Source: CAMAVH01 sp036500145
Lineage (GTDB): Bacteria; Pseudomonadota; Alphaproteobacteria; SMXQ01
DNA length: 64,000 bases
NCBI GenBank assembly: GCA_036500145.1
Contig: DASYCO010000061.1
Span: 1-64,000 of the forward strand
Reading direction: 5' to 3'
Under the pieces are notes generated by a model, which searched no databases, was not told the DNA's origin, and saw only the letters and a program-made list of their open reading frames with translations. The position numbers were made by a program, and so were the translations under genes. Position 1 is the first letter of the stretch. The number at the start of each line of letters is the position of its first letter. Below, in pieces: positions 1 through 7,434 of the stretch.

Positions 1-13
1 CACTGACGCACAA

Positions 14-57
14 GCATCCGCGCCGGTTCGCGACAGGCGCATCACCGGCGCGGATGC
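14..57. terminator. Perfect 14-bp inverted repeat (hairpin)
   Basis: GCATCCGCGCCGGT at 14-27 is the exact reverse complement of 44-57, with a 16-nt loop. There is no T-run on either side, so it is a hairpin of terminator type at best. It probably closes a gene lying outside the left edge. Confidence 0.5.
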
Positions 58-86
58 GATGCTATTCTTCAGTATAGGCGCAATGA

Positions 87-584
87 CGAGAGCGCGACGC
101 GCGCGACGTCGTCATGGACATGTCATGCGCAGCCGCGCGCAAGATCACGTCGCAGCGGCCGATTCCCGTCGTCATGTGCTCGACGCTGACCGAGGAAGGG
201 TCCGAGACCCTGCTCGACGCCATGGAAGCTGGTGCCATCGACGTCATCTGCAAGCCGCGCGTCGACACCAAGCACTTCCTTACCGAATCCCGCGTCCGCA
301 TCTGCGACGCGATCAAGGGCGCCGCCCACGCCAGACTAGGCACGCGCAGCGCCGCCCCGAAGCGCCGCACCGTCGAGGCGAAGCTGACCGCCGACATCAT
401 CATGCCGGCGCCGGCCAGCCGCCAGGCCATCGACGCCCAGCTGGTCGAGCGCCTGCTCGCCGGCTGCAGCCTGAACGAAGTGCGGCGGCAGTTCGAGCAG
501 TGGCTGTGCGACGGCAAGCCGCCCGCCAGCGTCAGCGCCAGTTCCAACGCCTCTCAGGACGCCGGCAGCATCGAGCTGTTCTGA
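87..584 (+). pseudogene. CheB-like receiver-domain remnant
   Basis: The stretch QRPIPVVMCSTLTEEGSET and the following EAGAIDVICKPR resemble the second half of the CheB (chemotaxis methylesterase) receiver domain. The linker-like RRTVEAKLTADIIMPAPAS is also CheB-like. The first half of the receiver is missing because an in-frame TGA sits at 84-86. The segment that should carry the phosphorylated Asp (LDIEMP) is absent, so DVV runs directly into MDM. The catalytic methylesterase domain is missing too, replaced by about 55 residues that I do not recognise. The first ATG is at 114. No other chemotaxis gene is in the window. I read this as a decayed or internally deleted cheB. A short functional protein started at 114 is possible but less likely. 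Confidence 0.55.
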
Positions 585-601
585 CCGCACCGAAAGGCCG
601 C

Positions 602-1024
602 CTAGTCGTTCGGGAAATATCTCAACACGCCCGCGATGCGCGGCGGGCCGCCGTCCGACGGATGGCGGAGACCGTCGTTCACCGGCACCTCGGCGAAGTC
701 GAAAGGGCTGACGCCTTCCAGGCAGGCGACGTTGACGCCGTATTCGCGAGGGTTGGACCGCCTCTGGTGATGGGTGTAGATGCCGCACTTCGAGCAGAAG
801 TAGTGCTTCGCCGTCATGCTGTTGAACTGATAGAGGCTCAGCGCCTCCTCGCCGGAGAGGATGGCGAAGCCGGCGAGGTCGGACGACACCGCGACCGCGC
901 CGCGCATCCGGCAGTAGGAGCAGGTGCAGCGGCGCGCCGAACGCAGGCCGTCCGTCAGCTTGACGCGGAAGCGTACCGTGCCGCAATGGCATTGGCCGTC
1001 GATTTCGCCGATGTCGAGATCCAT
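602..1024 (-). CDS. GFA-family zinc-binding protein (glutathione-dependent formaldehyde-activating domain)
   Basis: A 140-residue protein of the GFA/CENP-V fold. It has the expected zinc ligands: Cys12 and Cys14 (QCHCGTVRF), Cys33/Cys35/Cys38 (RCTCSYCRMRG) and Cys77/Cys80 (FCSKCGIYTHH). Family members bind structural zinc, and some activate formaldehyde-glutathione adducts; most have no proven reaction. The start at 1024 was chosen because AAGGA lies a few bases upstream and the GFA core begins at once. An in-frame ATG at 1120 would add 32 residues unlike the family. It appears to be a single-gene unit. Confidence 0.85.
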   Translation of the reverse strand: MDLDIGEIDGQCHCGTVRFRVKLTDGLRSARRCTCSYCRMRGAVAVSSDLAGFAILSGEEALSLYQFNSMTAKHYFCSKCGIYTHHQRRSNPREYGVNVACLEGVSPFDFAEVPVNDGLRHPSDGGPPRIAGVLRYFPND

Positions 1025-1254
1025 CTCTTGCTTCCTTGAATGCGCATGGCCTCCGCCGTGCGGAGGCCGGTCATGCTCATTTCCATCAGGAATTTTTTGC
1101 CCTCGCAGAACATTCTGCAAGGCAATCTTTTCTCCGATACGCCGTCGCGCATTTCGCCGCGCGTCGCATCGGAGATGATTCGCGTCCTATTCGATGTCCG
1201 CTCCTGGCCCGGCAATTGCTTGCTCCTGACGGCATTTCAATTCGGGAGGGGGAC

Positions 1255-1566
1255 ATGTCGGTTTCAGCTGCGGGAATTCTGTCGATGGGGTCGTTCGCCG
1301 CCCCCAAGCCCGGCGCCGCTAGCGGCGCATCGCCGCTGGGCGCCAAGTCGGCGAAGGAGGAATTCCTCGACTATGCGCGCATGACGCCAGCCCAGCGCAT
1401 GGAAGCCAACATCTTGTCGCAGATGGGCCTGACCAAGGAACAGCTGGAAGCCATGCCCCCGGCCCAACGCAAGGCGATCGAGGCGACCATCCGCGAACAG
1501 ATCAAGCGGCAGATGGAAGCGACCGGCGACAAGTCCAACGGAAAGATCGCCGACGTCACGGCCTAG
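1255..1566 (+). CDS. Small conserved hypothetical protein with C-terminal helical motif
   Basis: A 103-residue protein of unknown function. The first 35 residues are Ala/Gly/Ser/Pro-rich and probably disordered. The rest is predicted helical: a segment MTPAQRMEANILSQMGL, then LEAMPPAQRKAIEATIREQIKRQ. This M-P-A-Q-R/E-L pattern occurs in small uncharacterised proteins of alphaproteobacteria. The start at 1255 is set by a strong GGAGGGGG ribosome binding site. It has no obvious partner; the next gene is on the opposite strand. No signal peptide. Confidence 0.7.
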   Translation: MSVSAAGILSMGSFAAPKPGAASGASPLGAKSAKEEFLDYARMTPAQRMEANILSQMGLTKEQLEAMPPAQRKAIEATIREQIKRQMEATGDKSNGKIADVTA

Positions 1567-1611
1567 GATGCGCTGGCTCCCCAGCCGCACCCCTTCGCCG
1601 CAGGCGCGGCC

Positions 1612-1881
1612 TTACCTATGCCACCCGCCATGGCCGCCGCGATAGCTGCGGCCGTAGTCGCCGCCACGGTAGGAGAATGAGAAGCTGCTGTAGGCCGGCG
1701 GCCCATAGTACGGACGCGGCGCGTAGTAGTACGGCCGGTAGTAGTAGCCGGGCGCCGAATAGTAAGTCGGCTGCGGATAGTAGGCGACGGGCTCCGGCAC
1801 AGCGGCGACGCAGGCCGACAGGCCCACGGCGGCGGAAGCGAGCAAGACGCCTTTCGCGAGAAGAGCAGCAACGGGTTTCAT
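1612..1881 (-). CDS. Small Tyr/Pro/Gly-rich lipoprotein
   Basis: An 89-residue protein with a lipoprotein signal: a hydrophobic stretch ending in the lipobox LSAC with Cys24. The mature part is extremely rich in Tyr, Pro, Gly, Arg and Ser (YYRPYYYAPRPYYG, then YRGGDYGRSYRGGHGG). Such low-complexity envelope lipoproteins are common in alphaproteobacteria and have no assigned function. The start is supported by AGGGAG six bases upstream of the ATG. It stands alone between two plus-strand genes. Confidence 0.75.
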   Translation of the reverse strand: MKPVAALLAKGVLLASAAVGLSACVAAVPEPVAYYPQPTYYSAPGYYYRPYYYAPRPYYGPPAYSSFSFSYRGGDYGRSYRGGHGGWHR

Positions 1882-2173
1882 CACCATCTCCCTGGGCATC
1901 GTCTCGTGGATGCCCGAAGCACGCTTCGGCGCGGGAACGAAAGACACTGCGCCGAATGAGCTAGAACTTAGGGAACAACCATGGCGAGATTGCGCCAAGC
2001 GCGCGGCGAAGTGATGAAATCGGCAGACGGCAGCCGACGTGCTTCTTGAGCGTGCCGGGAACTTTCGGCCCTTCCGGAACGGGGCTCCCGCAGCGGCCGC
2101 GCACAAGCGATATTGTACGGAGGGTCCGGCGGACGGATAATCGGAAGGTCGCCCTCCGGCATTGGAGATTCCT

Positions 2174-2755
2174 ATGCACCGATCCTCTGCGATTGCGCTC
2201 GCCGGCTTTGCGCTGCTCCTCGCCGCCTGCGCGCCGGGCAATCCGCGCACCCTCGCCAACCAGTTCGTGACATACACCTATGCCGACTACGCGGCCGTGA
2301 CGAGCAACCGCGACGCGCGCGTCGTCATGCGCGGCAATCCCTTCGCCATGACCCAGGCCGACTTCGACGAATGGGTGACCTACAACATGGAACACCGCGG
2401 CGGCAACATGGGGACGAACTTCACCACCGGTCCCACCACCAACGCGGACCCAAACTTCGAGGTCGTCTGGATCTTCAACGGCCCGACGACCGTGCAGGCC
2501 GACGAGCTCTGCATCAACCCGGGCGGCTTCCCCACCAGGTCCGGCCCGGCGACGCAGCTGAACGTCCTGGTCGCCTTCTGCCGCTTCCACCGCGCGGCGA
2601 GCTGGGTCGAAGGCTGGCTCGACGGCAGCCCGCAGGGCGTGCCGCGCGAAGGCTTCGAGAAGCTGATCCAGCAGATGACGCGCGAGCTGTTCCCGGCGGT
2701 GGCGCGCGACGATCCGCGCCGCGACAGCGGCAGATGCGGCGGCCCGTTCTGCTGA
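2174..2755 (+). CDS. Lipoprotein of unknown function, paralogue of 46220-46756
   Basis: A 193-residue protein with a lipoprotein signal (lipobox LAAC, Cys19). The mature part contains FTTGPTTNADPNFEVVWIFN and ends in a helical FEKLIQQMTRELFP motif. A second gene at 46220-46756 has the same architecture: Cys19 lipobox, FTTTPTTVTRNFAVVLVFN, a Cys-rich middle, and FRKLTDQIVIKLFP. The two are therefore members of one family that I do not recognise. At least three Cys beyond the lipobox (CINPGG, AFCRFH, and the final CGGPFC) could form disulfides. The start at 2174 places the signal peptide directly at the N-terminus. Confidence 0.75.
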   Translation: MHRSSAIALAGFALLLAACAPGNPRTLANQFVTYTYADYAAVTSNRDARVVMRGNPFAMTQADFDEWVTYNMEHRGGNMGTNFTTGPTTNADPNFEVVWIFNGPTTVQADELCINPGGFPTRSGPATQLNVLVAFCRFHRAASWVEGWLDGSPQGVPREGFEKLIQQMTRELFPAVARDDPRRDSGRCGGPFC

Positions 2756-2828
2756 ACCTCACGTTTAACAAGACGTCGGACAGCGGCCCCAGCCCGTAGA
2801 CTTTTCAAACGCCAGGTCGCGTCTGCGC

Positions 2829-2857
2829 TTGACTAATCCATAACTCAATGGTTATAC
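2829..2857 (+). promoter_or_regulatory. Sigma-70-type promoter of the ArsR/SRPBCC pair
   Basis: A -35 box TTGACT (2829-2834) is followed after exactly 17 bp by a -10 box TTATAC (2852-2857). This lies 34 bp upstream of the ArsR start codon, in an AT-rich island within GC-rich DNA. The -10 overlaps the left arm of the inverted repeat at 2838-2883. Confidence 0.7.
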
Positions 2858-2883
2858 ATTAATTAATAACCATGTAGTTATGG
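2838..2883. promoter_or_regulatory. Probable ArsR operator (18-bp inverted repeat)
   Basis: CCATAACTCAATGGTTAT (2838-2855) and ATAACCATGTAGTTATGG (2866-2883) form an inverted repeat with 16 of 18 matching positions around a 10-bp AT-only-like spacer. It covers the -10 box and the start-proximal region of the ArsR gene. That is the placement expected for autorepression by the dimeric winged-helix regulator encoded just downstream. Confidence 0.7.
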
Positions 2884-2890
2884 GTTCCAG

Positions 2891-3214
2891 ATGCCGAATA
2901 CGCAGGACATGCTATTCAAAACGCTCGCCGATCCGACGCGGCGGGCCATCTTCGAGCGGCTATGCCGCGACGGAGAGCAGACGGTCGGGACGCTGACGGC
3001 GCAGTCCGGCGTCTCGCAGCCGGCCGTCTCAAAGCACCTCGGGCTCCTGAAGCAGGCCGGCCTGGTGCGCGACCGCCATGAAGGCCGCCAGACCCACTAC
3101 AGCGCGCAGCTCGCAGCGCTTGCCCCGCTCAACGACTGGACAAGCCAGATGGCCGGCTTCTGGCAAAGCCGGTTCGACGACCTCGAAGACTTGCTGAAAA
3201 GGATGGACCAATGA
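2891..3214 (+). CDS. ArsR-family winged-helix transcriptional regulator
   Basis: A 107-residue DNA-binding protein. The N-terminus TLADPTRRAIFERL and the recognition helix region VSQPAVSKHLGLLKQAGLV are diagnostic of the ArsR type that pairs with SRPBCC proteins. No metal-binding CxC motif is present, so it is probably not a metal sensor. It overlaps the next gene by 4 nt (ATGA), implying translational coupling. A promoter and an 18-bp inverted repeat lie directly upstream, so autoregulation is likely. Confidence 0.92.
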   Translation: MPNTQDMLFKTLADPTRRAIFERLCRDGEQTVGTLTAQSGVSQPAVSKHLGLLKQAGLVRDRHEGRQTHYSAQLAALAPLNDWTSQMAGFWQSRFDDLEDLLKRMDQ

Positions 3215-3621
3215 ACGACACCGCGACCGAAACCCTCTCCGTCATCGTCGAGCGCGAAATCCCCTTCCCGCCGGAAAAGATCTGGCGCGCGCTCACGCAG
3301 CCGCACCTGATCGAAGAGTGGCTGATGAAGAACGACTTCAAGCCCGCCGTCGATCACCGCTTCAACTTTCGTGCGGACTGGGGCTCCGTCGACTGCCAGG
3401 TCCTGACGGTCGAGCCGAACAGGACCCTGTCCTACAGCTGGGGCGCCTATGGCCTCGAGAGCGTCGTCACCTGGACTCTCACCCCCGCGGGCACGGGCAC
3501 GCGCCTGCGCATGGAACAGTCTGGCTTCCGGCCGGACCAGCAGCAGGCCTACCAGGGCGCCCAGGCCGGATGGCCGCAGTTCATCGCCAACCTGGAACAG
3601 GCCGTGGCGCGGCTAGGCTGA
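3211..3621 (+). CDS. SRPBCC (AHSA1-like) domain protein
   Basis: A 136-residue START/Bet v1-like fold protein of the AHSA1 group. It opens with VEREIPFPPEKIWRALTQPHLIEEWLM and has a conserved Trp-rich core (YSWGAYGLESVVTWTLTP) and a C-terminal helix ending GWPQFIANLEQAVA. These domains bind hydrophobic ligands in a cavity. ArsR-SRPBCC operons are widespread, and the ligand is normally unknown. It is co-translated with the ArsR gene through a 4-nt overlap, and a strong hairpin follows its stop codon. Confidence 0.88.
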   Translation: MNDTATETLSVIVEREIPFPPEKIWRALTQPHLIEEWLMKNDFKPAVDHRFNFRADWGSVDCQVLTVEPNRTLSYSWGAYGLESVVTWTLTPAGTGTRLRMEQSGFRPDQQQAYQGAQAGWPQFIANLEQAVARLG

Positions 3622-3626
3622 CGATA

Positions 3627-3667
3627 TTCGGGCAGCCGCCGGTCGTCTCAAGCGGCGGCTGCCCGAA
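3627..3667 (+). terminator. Hairpin terminator after the ArsR/SRPBCC operon
   Basis: TTCGGGCAGCCGCCG (3627-3641) pairs perfectly with 3653-3667 around an 11-nt loop, giving a 15-bp stem 5 bp after the SRPBCC stop codon. No T-run follows, so termination would be weak or Rho-assisted. Confidence 0.55.
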
Positions 3668-3685
3668 CGCGGGACCGGAGGAAAC

Positions 3686-4042
3686 ATGAAGGCGACGAAC
3701 CAGCCGAATGACGAGACCGCCTCAGCCAACATCGCCAAGCGGATTCAAGACCTGAACGATTGGAGGGGCGACACTCTCGCCCATGTCCGCGAACTGATCC
3801 ACGAAGCCGATCCAGACATCGAAGAAGAATGGAAATGGCGCGGCGTCCCCGTCTGGTCCCATGACGGCAGCGTCTGCACGGGCGAAACCTACAAGCAGGC
3901 GGTGAAGCTCACCTTCGCGCGCAGCGCGTCCCTCAAAGACCCCAAGGCACTCTTCAATTCAAGCCTGGACGGAAACACGCGGCGCGCAATCGACCTCCGC
4001 GAAGGAGAGAAGATCAACGGCGTGATCCATCGAATCTCCTGA
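3686..4042 (+). CDS. DUF1801-domain protein
   Basis: A 118-residue protein of the DUF1801 (YdhG-like) family. It contains the helical start NIAKRIQDLNDWRGDTLAHVRELI and the core EEEWKWRGVPVWSHDGSVC...KQAVKLTFARSASLKDPKALFNSSLDG. The function of the family is unknown. The C-terminus stops soon after the conserved RRAIDLREGEKIN, where relatives usually continue with a further helix; this copy may be slightly truncated. It has its own GGAGG site upstream and follows a hairpin, so it may be transcribed separately from the ArsR operon. Confidence 0.8.
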   Translation: MKATNQPNDETASANIAKRIQDLNDWRGDTLAHVRELIHEADPDIEEEWKWRGVPVWSHDGSVCTGETYKQAVKLTFARSASLKDPKALFNSSLDGNTRRAIDLREGEKINGVIHRIS

Positions 4043-4143
4043 AGGATAGGTCATATCCGGGTCCCGGCATCGAATCTTGAATGATGAAAGTTATTCGCCC
4101 AATGCATAACGGGCAAGCTGTCGCATGCCACGCAAAGCTGTCG

Positions 4144-4728
4144 TCAGGATTCGGGCCAGGACAGCAGCGCGGCCCGCGCAACCTGGCGGGCAGTCTCCGG
4201 CGAGACGCCGGCTTTCGCCTGCACCGCCAAGCCTTGGATGAGCGAGATGATGAACGAGGCCGCATCGTCGCTGGTCATGCCCGGCGGCAGCGACGCTGCC
4301 GCCATCGTCTCTTCAAACCGGTCACGCAGCTCTCGCCTGAAGCGCTCGCGGTTGCGCAGCAGCTCTTGCCTGATGGGCTCTGTGACCGTGGAACAGGCCA
4401 GCGCGGCGTTGAGTTCAAGGCAGCCATTGGGGGTCCGCCCGCCGTTATGCAGCTCCGTCATTCCGTGGAGCAGCCGCTCGGCGATGCGCCGCGGCGTAGG
4501 CTCGGCAAGCGCGTCCAGCCGAAAACCTAGAAAATCACGATTGTATAGTTCGACGACGCGCCAGAAGAGCCCCTCCTTGCTGCCGAAGGCCTTGTAGAGG
4601 CTCGATTTCGTCAGCCCCATCGCCTCTTGCAGGTCGCCGAGCGAAGCGCCCTCATAGCCCTTCTCCCAGAAAACCCGAAGGGCGGCCTGCAAAACCTCGT
4701 CTTCATCAAACTCGCGCGGACGTGCCAT
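4144..4728 (-). CDS. TetR-family transcriptional regulator
   Basis: A 194-residue repressor-type protein. The N-terminal helix-turn-helix domain reads FDEDEVLQAALRVFWEKGYEGAS followed by LGDLQEAMGLTKSSLYKAFGSKEGLF. A ligand-binding helical domain follows, with NGGRTPNGCLELNAALA typical of the TetR C_16/YxaF-like group. The start at 4728 (MARPREF) was chosen over an upstream in-frame start because the family begins at this point. It is divergently placed from the AraC gene and the redox enzymes downstream, which it may control. The intergenic region is AT-richer than its surroundings. Confidence 0.9.
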   Translation of the reverse strand: MARPREFDEDEVLQAALRVFWEKGYEGASLGDLQEAMGLTKSSLYKAFGSKEGLFWRVVELYNRDFLGFRLDALAEPTPRRIAERLLHGMTELHNGGRTPNGCLELNAALACSTVTEPIRQELLRNRERFRRELRDRFEETMAAASLPPGMTSDDAASFIISLIQGLAVQAKAGVSPETARQVARAALLSWPES

Positions 4729-4962
4729 GGTCGGCGACTCTACATCGCCAGACAGTCTTGAACAATTATGGACCGATTGGTATAGAATGTGCCCGTGGGA
4801 GCCGCTGGCGCTGAGCCGAGTAGGCAACTCAAAATGCGGAGAAGTTCGCGCATGTGAGCGGGAATGGGATCGAGCTATACGCTCTTAATAAGACTAAACC
4901 GTCCTCAGGACTCGTGCGGCGCATCACTATCCTCCGCGATCTGGGCGAGGTAGCAAGGTTCT

Positions 4963-5949
4963 ATGTCCCAAATCGACTGGCTGAGCCATCTCGTGCAAAT
5001 GATCACCATCACTGGCCAGCTAGAGATCCGCTGCACCTACGGTGCGCCATGGCGCGTGGCCTGGCCCCAGTCCGCAGCGCACGAGATTCCCTACCACGCC
5101 GTGCTCAAGGGCCGGGCCATTATCGAAGATCCTGAGGGGAAGACAGCCAAGGAGCTGCTGAGCGGAGATATCGTGCTGTTTCCTCACGGGTCGGCGCACG
5201 TGCTGCACGATGGCAGCGGGCATGCGCCGACGCCAACTTACACTCGCCGGAGCTCCGCGGGATGGATGCTCAAGACAAATGATGGCCAGGGCGAGCGCCT
5301 GGACATGTTGTGCGGGCGATTTTTCATCGGGCCGCCCCATGACCGGCTGATTCGTAACTACCTGCCTACGAATCTCGTGGTGCGGGGGACGGACGGCCAC
5401 GATGAAGAACGCATCGGGTCCGCTGTGAACCACCTGGCGAGTCTCGTGGGGTTGATGCGGATGGAGTCTGCCGGCGACAAGCCGGGCGGCAATGCCATTT
5501 TCAACGCGCTTTCCGCGGCGCTGTTCACTCTGGTGCTACGCGCCGCGAGCGAATCCGAGCAAGCTCCTGAAGGCTTGTTGGCGGTGGCCGGCAATCCGCG
5601 ACTGGCCCCAGCCATTTCAGCAATGTTCGGGGATCCGACGCGGCCCTGGAATCTGCCCGAACTGGCCGACTTGTGCAGCATGTCACGCGCAACCTTCATG
5701 CGGCACTTTCAGAACAAGCTGGGACGCTCCGCCGCCGACCTGTTGATCGATATCCGGATGAGCCTGGCGGCTAACGAGCTGAAGAAGCCGAAGATGACCA
5801 CCGAGGCGGTCGCCGATGCGATCGGGTATCAATCCGTATCGGCGTTCCGGCGTGTCTTCGCCGACAGGACGGGGATGACGCCGGGTCAATGGCGGCGGCT
5901 GGCGCGCGAGGGCATGAAAGGCGCTTCGCTTTCATTGCAGCCCGGATGA
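4963..5949 (+). CDS. AraC-family regulator with N-terminal cupin sensor
   Basis: A 328-residue regulator. Residues about 1-190 form a cupin sensor of the type found in AraC regulators of aldehyde/electrophile response (cupin_6: EIPYHAVLKGRAIIEDPEG, then LLSGDIVLFPHGSAHVLHDG). Residues about 215-315 form the two helix-turn-helix motifs (WNLPELADLCSMSRATFMRHF and TEAVADAIGYQSVSAFRRVF). Relatives often sit beside reductases and control them. Here it lies immediately before the nitroreductase, AhpD-like, oxidoreductase, peroxiredoxin and GST genes, so activation of that cluster is the natural hypothesis. Confidence 0.9.
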   Translation: MSQIDWLSHLVQMITITGQLEIRCTYGAPWRVAWPQSAAHEIPYHAVLKGRAIIEDPEGKTAKELLSGDIVLFPHGSAHVLHDGSGHAPTPTYTRRSSAGWMLKTNDGQGERLDMLCGRFFIGPPHDRLIRNYLPTNLVVRGTDGHDEERIGSAVNHLASLVGLMRMESAGDKPGGNAIFNALSAALFTLVLRAASESEQAPEGLLAVAGNPRLAPAISAMFGDPTRPWNLPELADLCSMSRATFMRHFQNKLGRSAADLLIDIRMSLAANELKKPKMTTEAVADAIGYQSVSAFRRVFADRTGMTPGQWRRLAREGMKGASLSLQPG

Positions 5950-6142
5950 GGCGCTAGGCGTCTAGGCGCACAGCCGCCACTACCTTTGTTTGATCGAGCC
6001 GCGACGCGCTCTTCTATGCGTCCGCATGTAAGCCTCGACGGGTTACGCCACGCTGTGCGCTGCCGTCCAGGGATCGGCTATCCGCGTCGGATTGATCCTT
6101 TTGGGCATTTTATTGAGCCCTCCGCGTCTCGAAATCAGCATC

Positions 6143-6171
6143 GGTTAGGCGCAAAAAAGGCGCACCTAACC
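6143..6171. promoter_or_regulatory. Inverted repeat upstream of the nitroreductase gene
   Basis: GGTTAGG (6143-6149) and CCTAACC (6165-6171) form a 7-bp inverted repeat; CGC/GCG steps inside extend it imperfectly. It sits 20 bp before the nitroreductase start and downstream of the AraC gene. It may be an operator or a small attenuator; the sequence alone does not decide. Confidence 0.4.
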
Positions 6172-6190
6172 ACCTGATGAAAGAAGCGCC

Positions 6191-6808
6191 ATGACCAACG
6201 CCGTCATCGAATGCATCCTGAGCCGCAGCGCCGCCAAGTACTACGACCCTGCCGCCACCTTGAGCGACGACCAAATCCGCGAGCTGGTGCGAATCGGCAC
6301 CAGCGCGCCGACATCCTTCCACTTGCAGAACTGGCGCTTCATCGCCGTACGCACGCCTGAAGCCAAAGCGCGGTTGCATCCGATTGCTTGGAAGCAGCCC
6401 GCGATCACCGAAGCGGCCGTGACCTTCATCGTCTGCGGCCAGTTGGTCGAGACCAGCGTAATCCCGGAGCGCCTGGCGCCGCTGGTGGAAGCGGGCGTCA
6501 TGCCGGCGAAGATGGTGCCGGAATGGGAGATCCCCGCGCGCGATCTGTATATGGCGTACCCGCAGCGCCGGCGCGACGAGGCTGTACGCACCGCCACCTT
6601 CGGCGCAGCGGCGATGATCTATGCGGCTCGCTCGCTTGGCCTGGGCTCGACGCCGATGATCGGTTTCGATGCCGACGCGGTGCACCGCGAGTTCGAACTG
6701 GCCGACGACGAAGTGCCCGTCATGCTGTTGTCCGTGGGGCCAGAGCGTCAGGGAAACTGGGCGCAGAAGCCGCGCCGTCCGCTGACCGACGTGCTGGATC
6801 TCGTCTAA
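6191..6808 (+). CDS. Nitroreductase-family FMN oxidoreductase
   Basis: A 205-residue FMN-dependent NAD(P)H oxidoreductase. It has the family N-terminal pattern LSRSAAKYYDPAATLSDDQIRELV, the FMN-contacting GTSAPTSFHLQNWRFIAV, and the C-terminal LGLGSTPMIGFDADAV...VMLLSVG. Members reduce nitro compounds, quinones or enones. It opens a run of co-directional redox genes; the next gene begins 28 bp downstream. The start is at an ATG preceded by AAAGAAGCG. Confidence 0.9.
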   Translation: MTNAVIECILSRSAAKYYDPAATLSDDQIRELVRIGTSAPTSFHLQNWRFIAVRTPEAKARLHPIAWKQPAITEAAVTFIVCGQLVETSVIPERLAPLVEAGVMPAKMVPEWEIPARDLYMAYPQRRRDEAVRTATFGAAAMIYAARSLGLGSTPMIGFDADAVHREFELADDEVPVMLLSVGPERQGNWAQKPRRPLTDVLDLV

Positions 6809-6836
6809 GTATCAGAAATCAAAAAGGAAGATTACT

Positions 6837-7382
6837 ATGCCAAAGATTGCAACACCACTCCCGGAACAAGTGCCGGCCGCTTCGAAACCGACTCTCGACG
6901 CGTTCGCCAAGAACATCGGGTTCACCCCAAACATGATGGCGACCTTCGCGCTGAGCCCGATCGCGTTCAACGCATGGGCCGCCCTGCTCGGCTCCTTGAG
7001 CAAGGCGCTCGACGTGAAGACGCGCGACAGCATCGGCCTCGCTGTCTCCGAAGTGAATGGCTGCAACTACTGCCTGACGGTTCACAGCTTCACGGCCGAG
7101 CACATGGCCAAGCTGCCCGCCGATGAAATCATTCTCGCCCGGAAGGGCCATGCCCGCGACCCGAAGCGGGACGCCGCCGTCCAGTTTGCCCGCAAAGTCA
7201 TCGAGACCCGCGGTAAGGTCGGTGACGCCGATGTGAGAGCCGTCCGCGATGCTGGCTATACGGACGCGAACGTCATCGAGATCGTCGCACTGGTGGCTAT
7301 GTATTCCCTGACGAACTTCTTCAACAACGTGTTCGATCCCGAGAAGGACTTTCCCGCCTGCGCTCCGGCGGGCTCGATCTGA
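6837..7382 (+). CDS. AhpD-like carboxymuconolactone-decarboxylase-family peroxidase
   Basis: A 181-residue protein of the alkylhydroperoxidase AhpD/CMD fold. The redox motif is GCNYCLTVHSF, with Cys76, Cys79 and His83, the arrangement used by AhpD to reduce peroxides through a thiol pair. The C-terminal YSLTNFFNNVFDPEKDFP is typical of the 'peroxidase-related' subgroup. It follows the nitroreductase by 28 bp, with AAGGAAG as the ribosome binding site, so the two are probably co-transcribed. Confidence 0.9.
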   Translation: MPKIATPLPEQVPAASKPTLDAFAKNIGFTPNMMATFALSPIAFNAWAALLGSLSKALDVKTRDSIGLAVSEVNGCNYCLTVHSFTAEHMAKLPADEIILARKGHARDPKRDAAVQFARKVIETRGKVGDADVRAVRDAGYTDANVIEIVALVAMYSLTNFFNNVFDPEKDFPACAPAGSI

Positions 7383-7434
7383 ACTCTGGTCGCATACCAG
7401 AGCCTAAAAGAGTCAACTGACTGAGGAGAGAATC

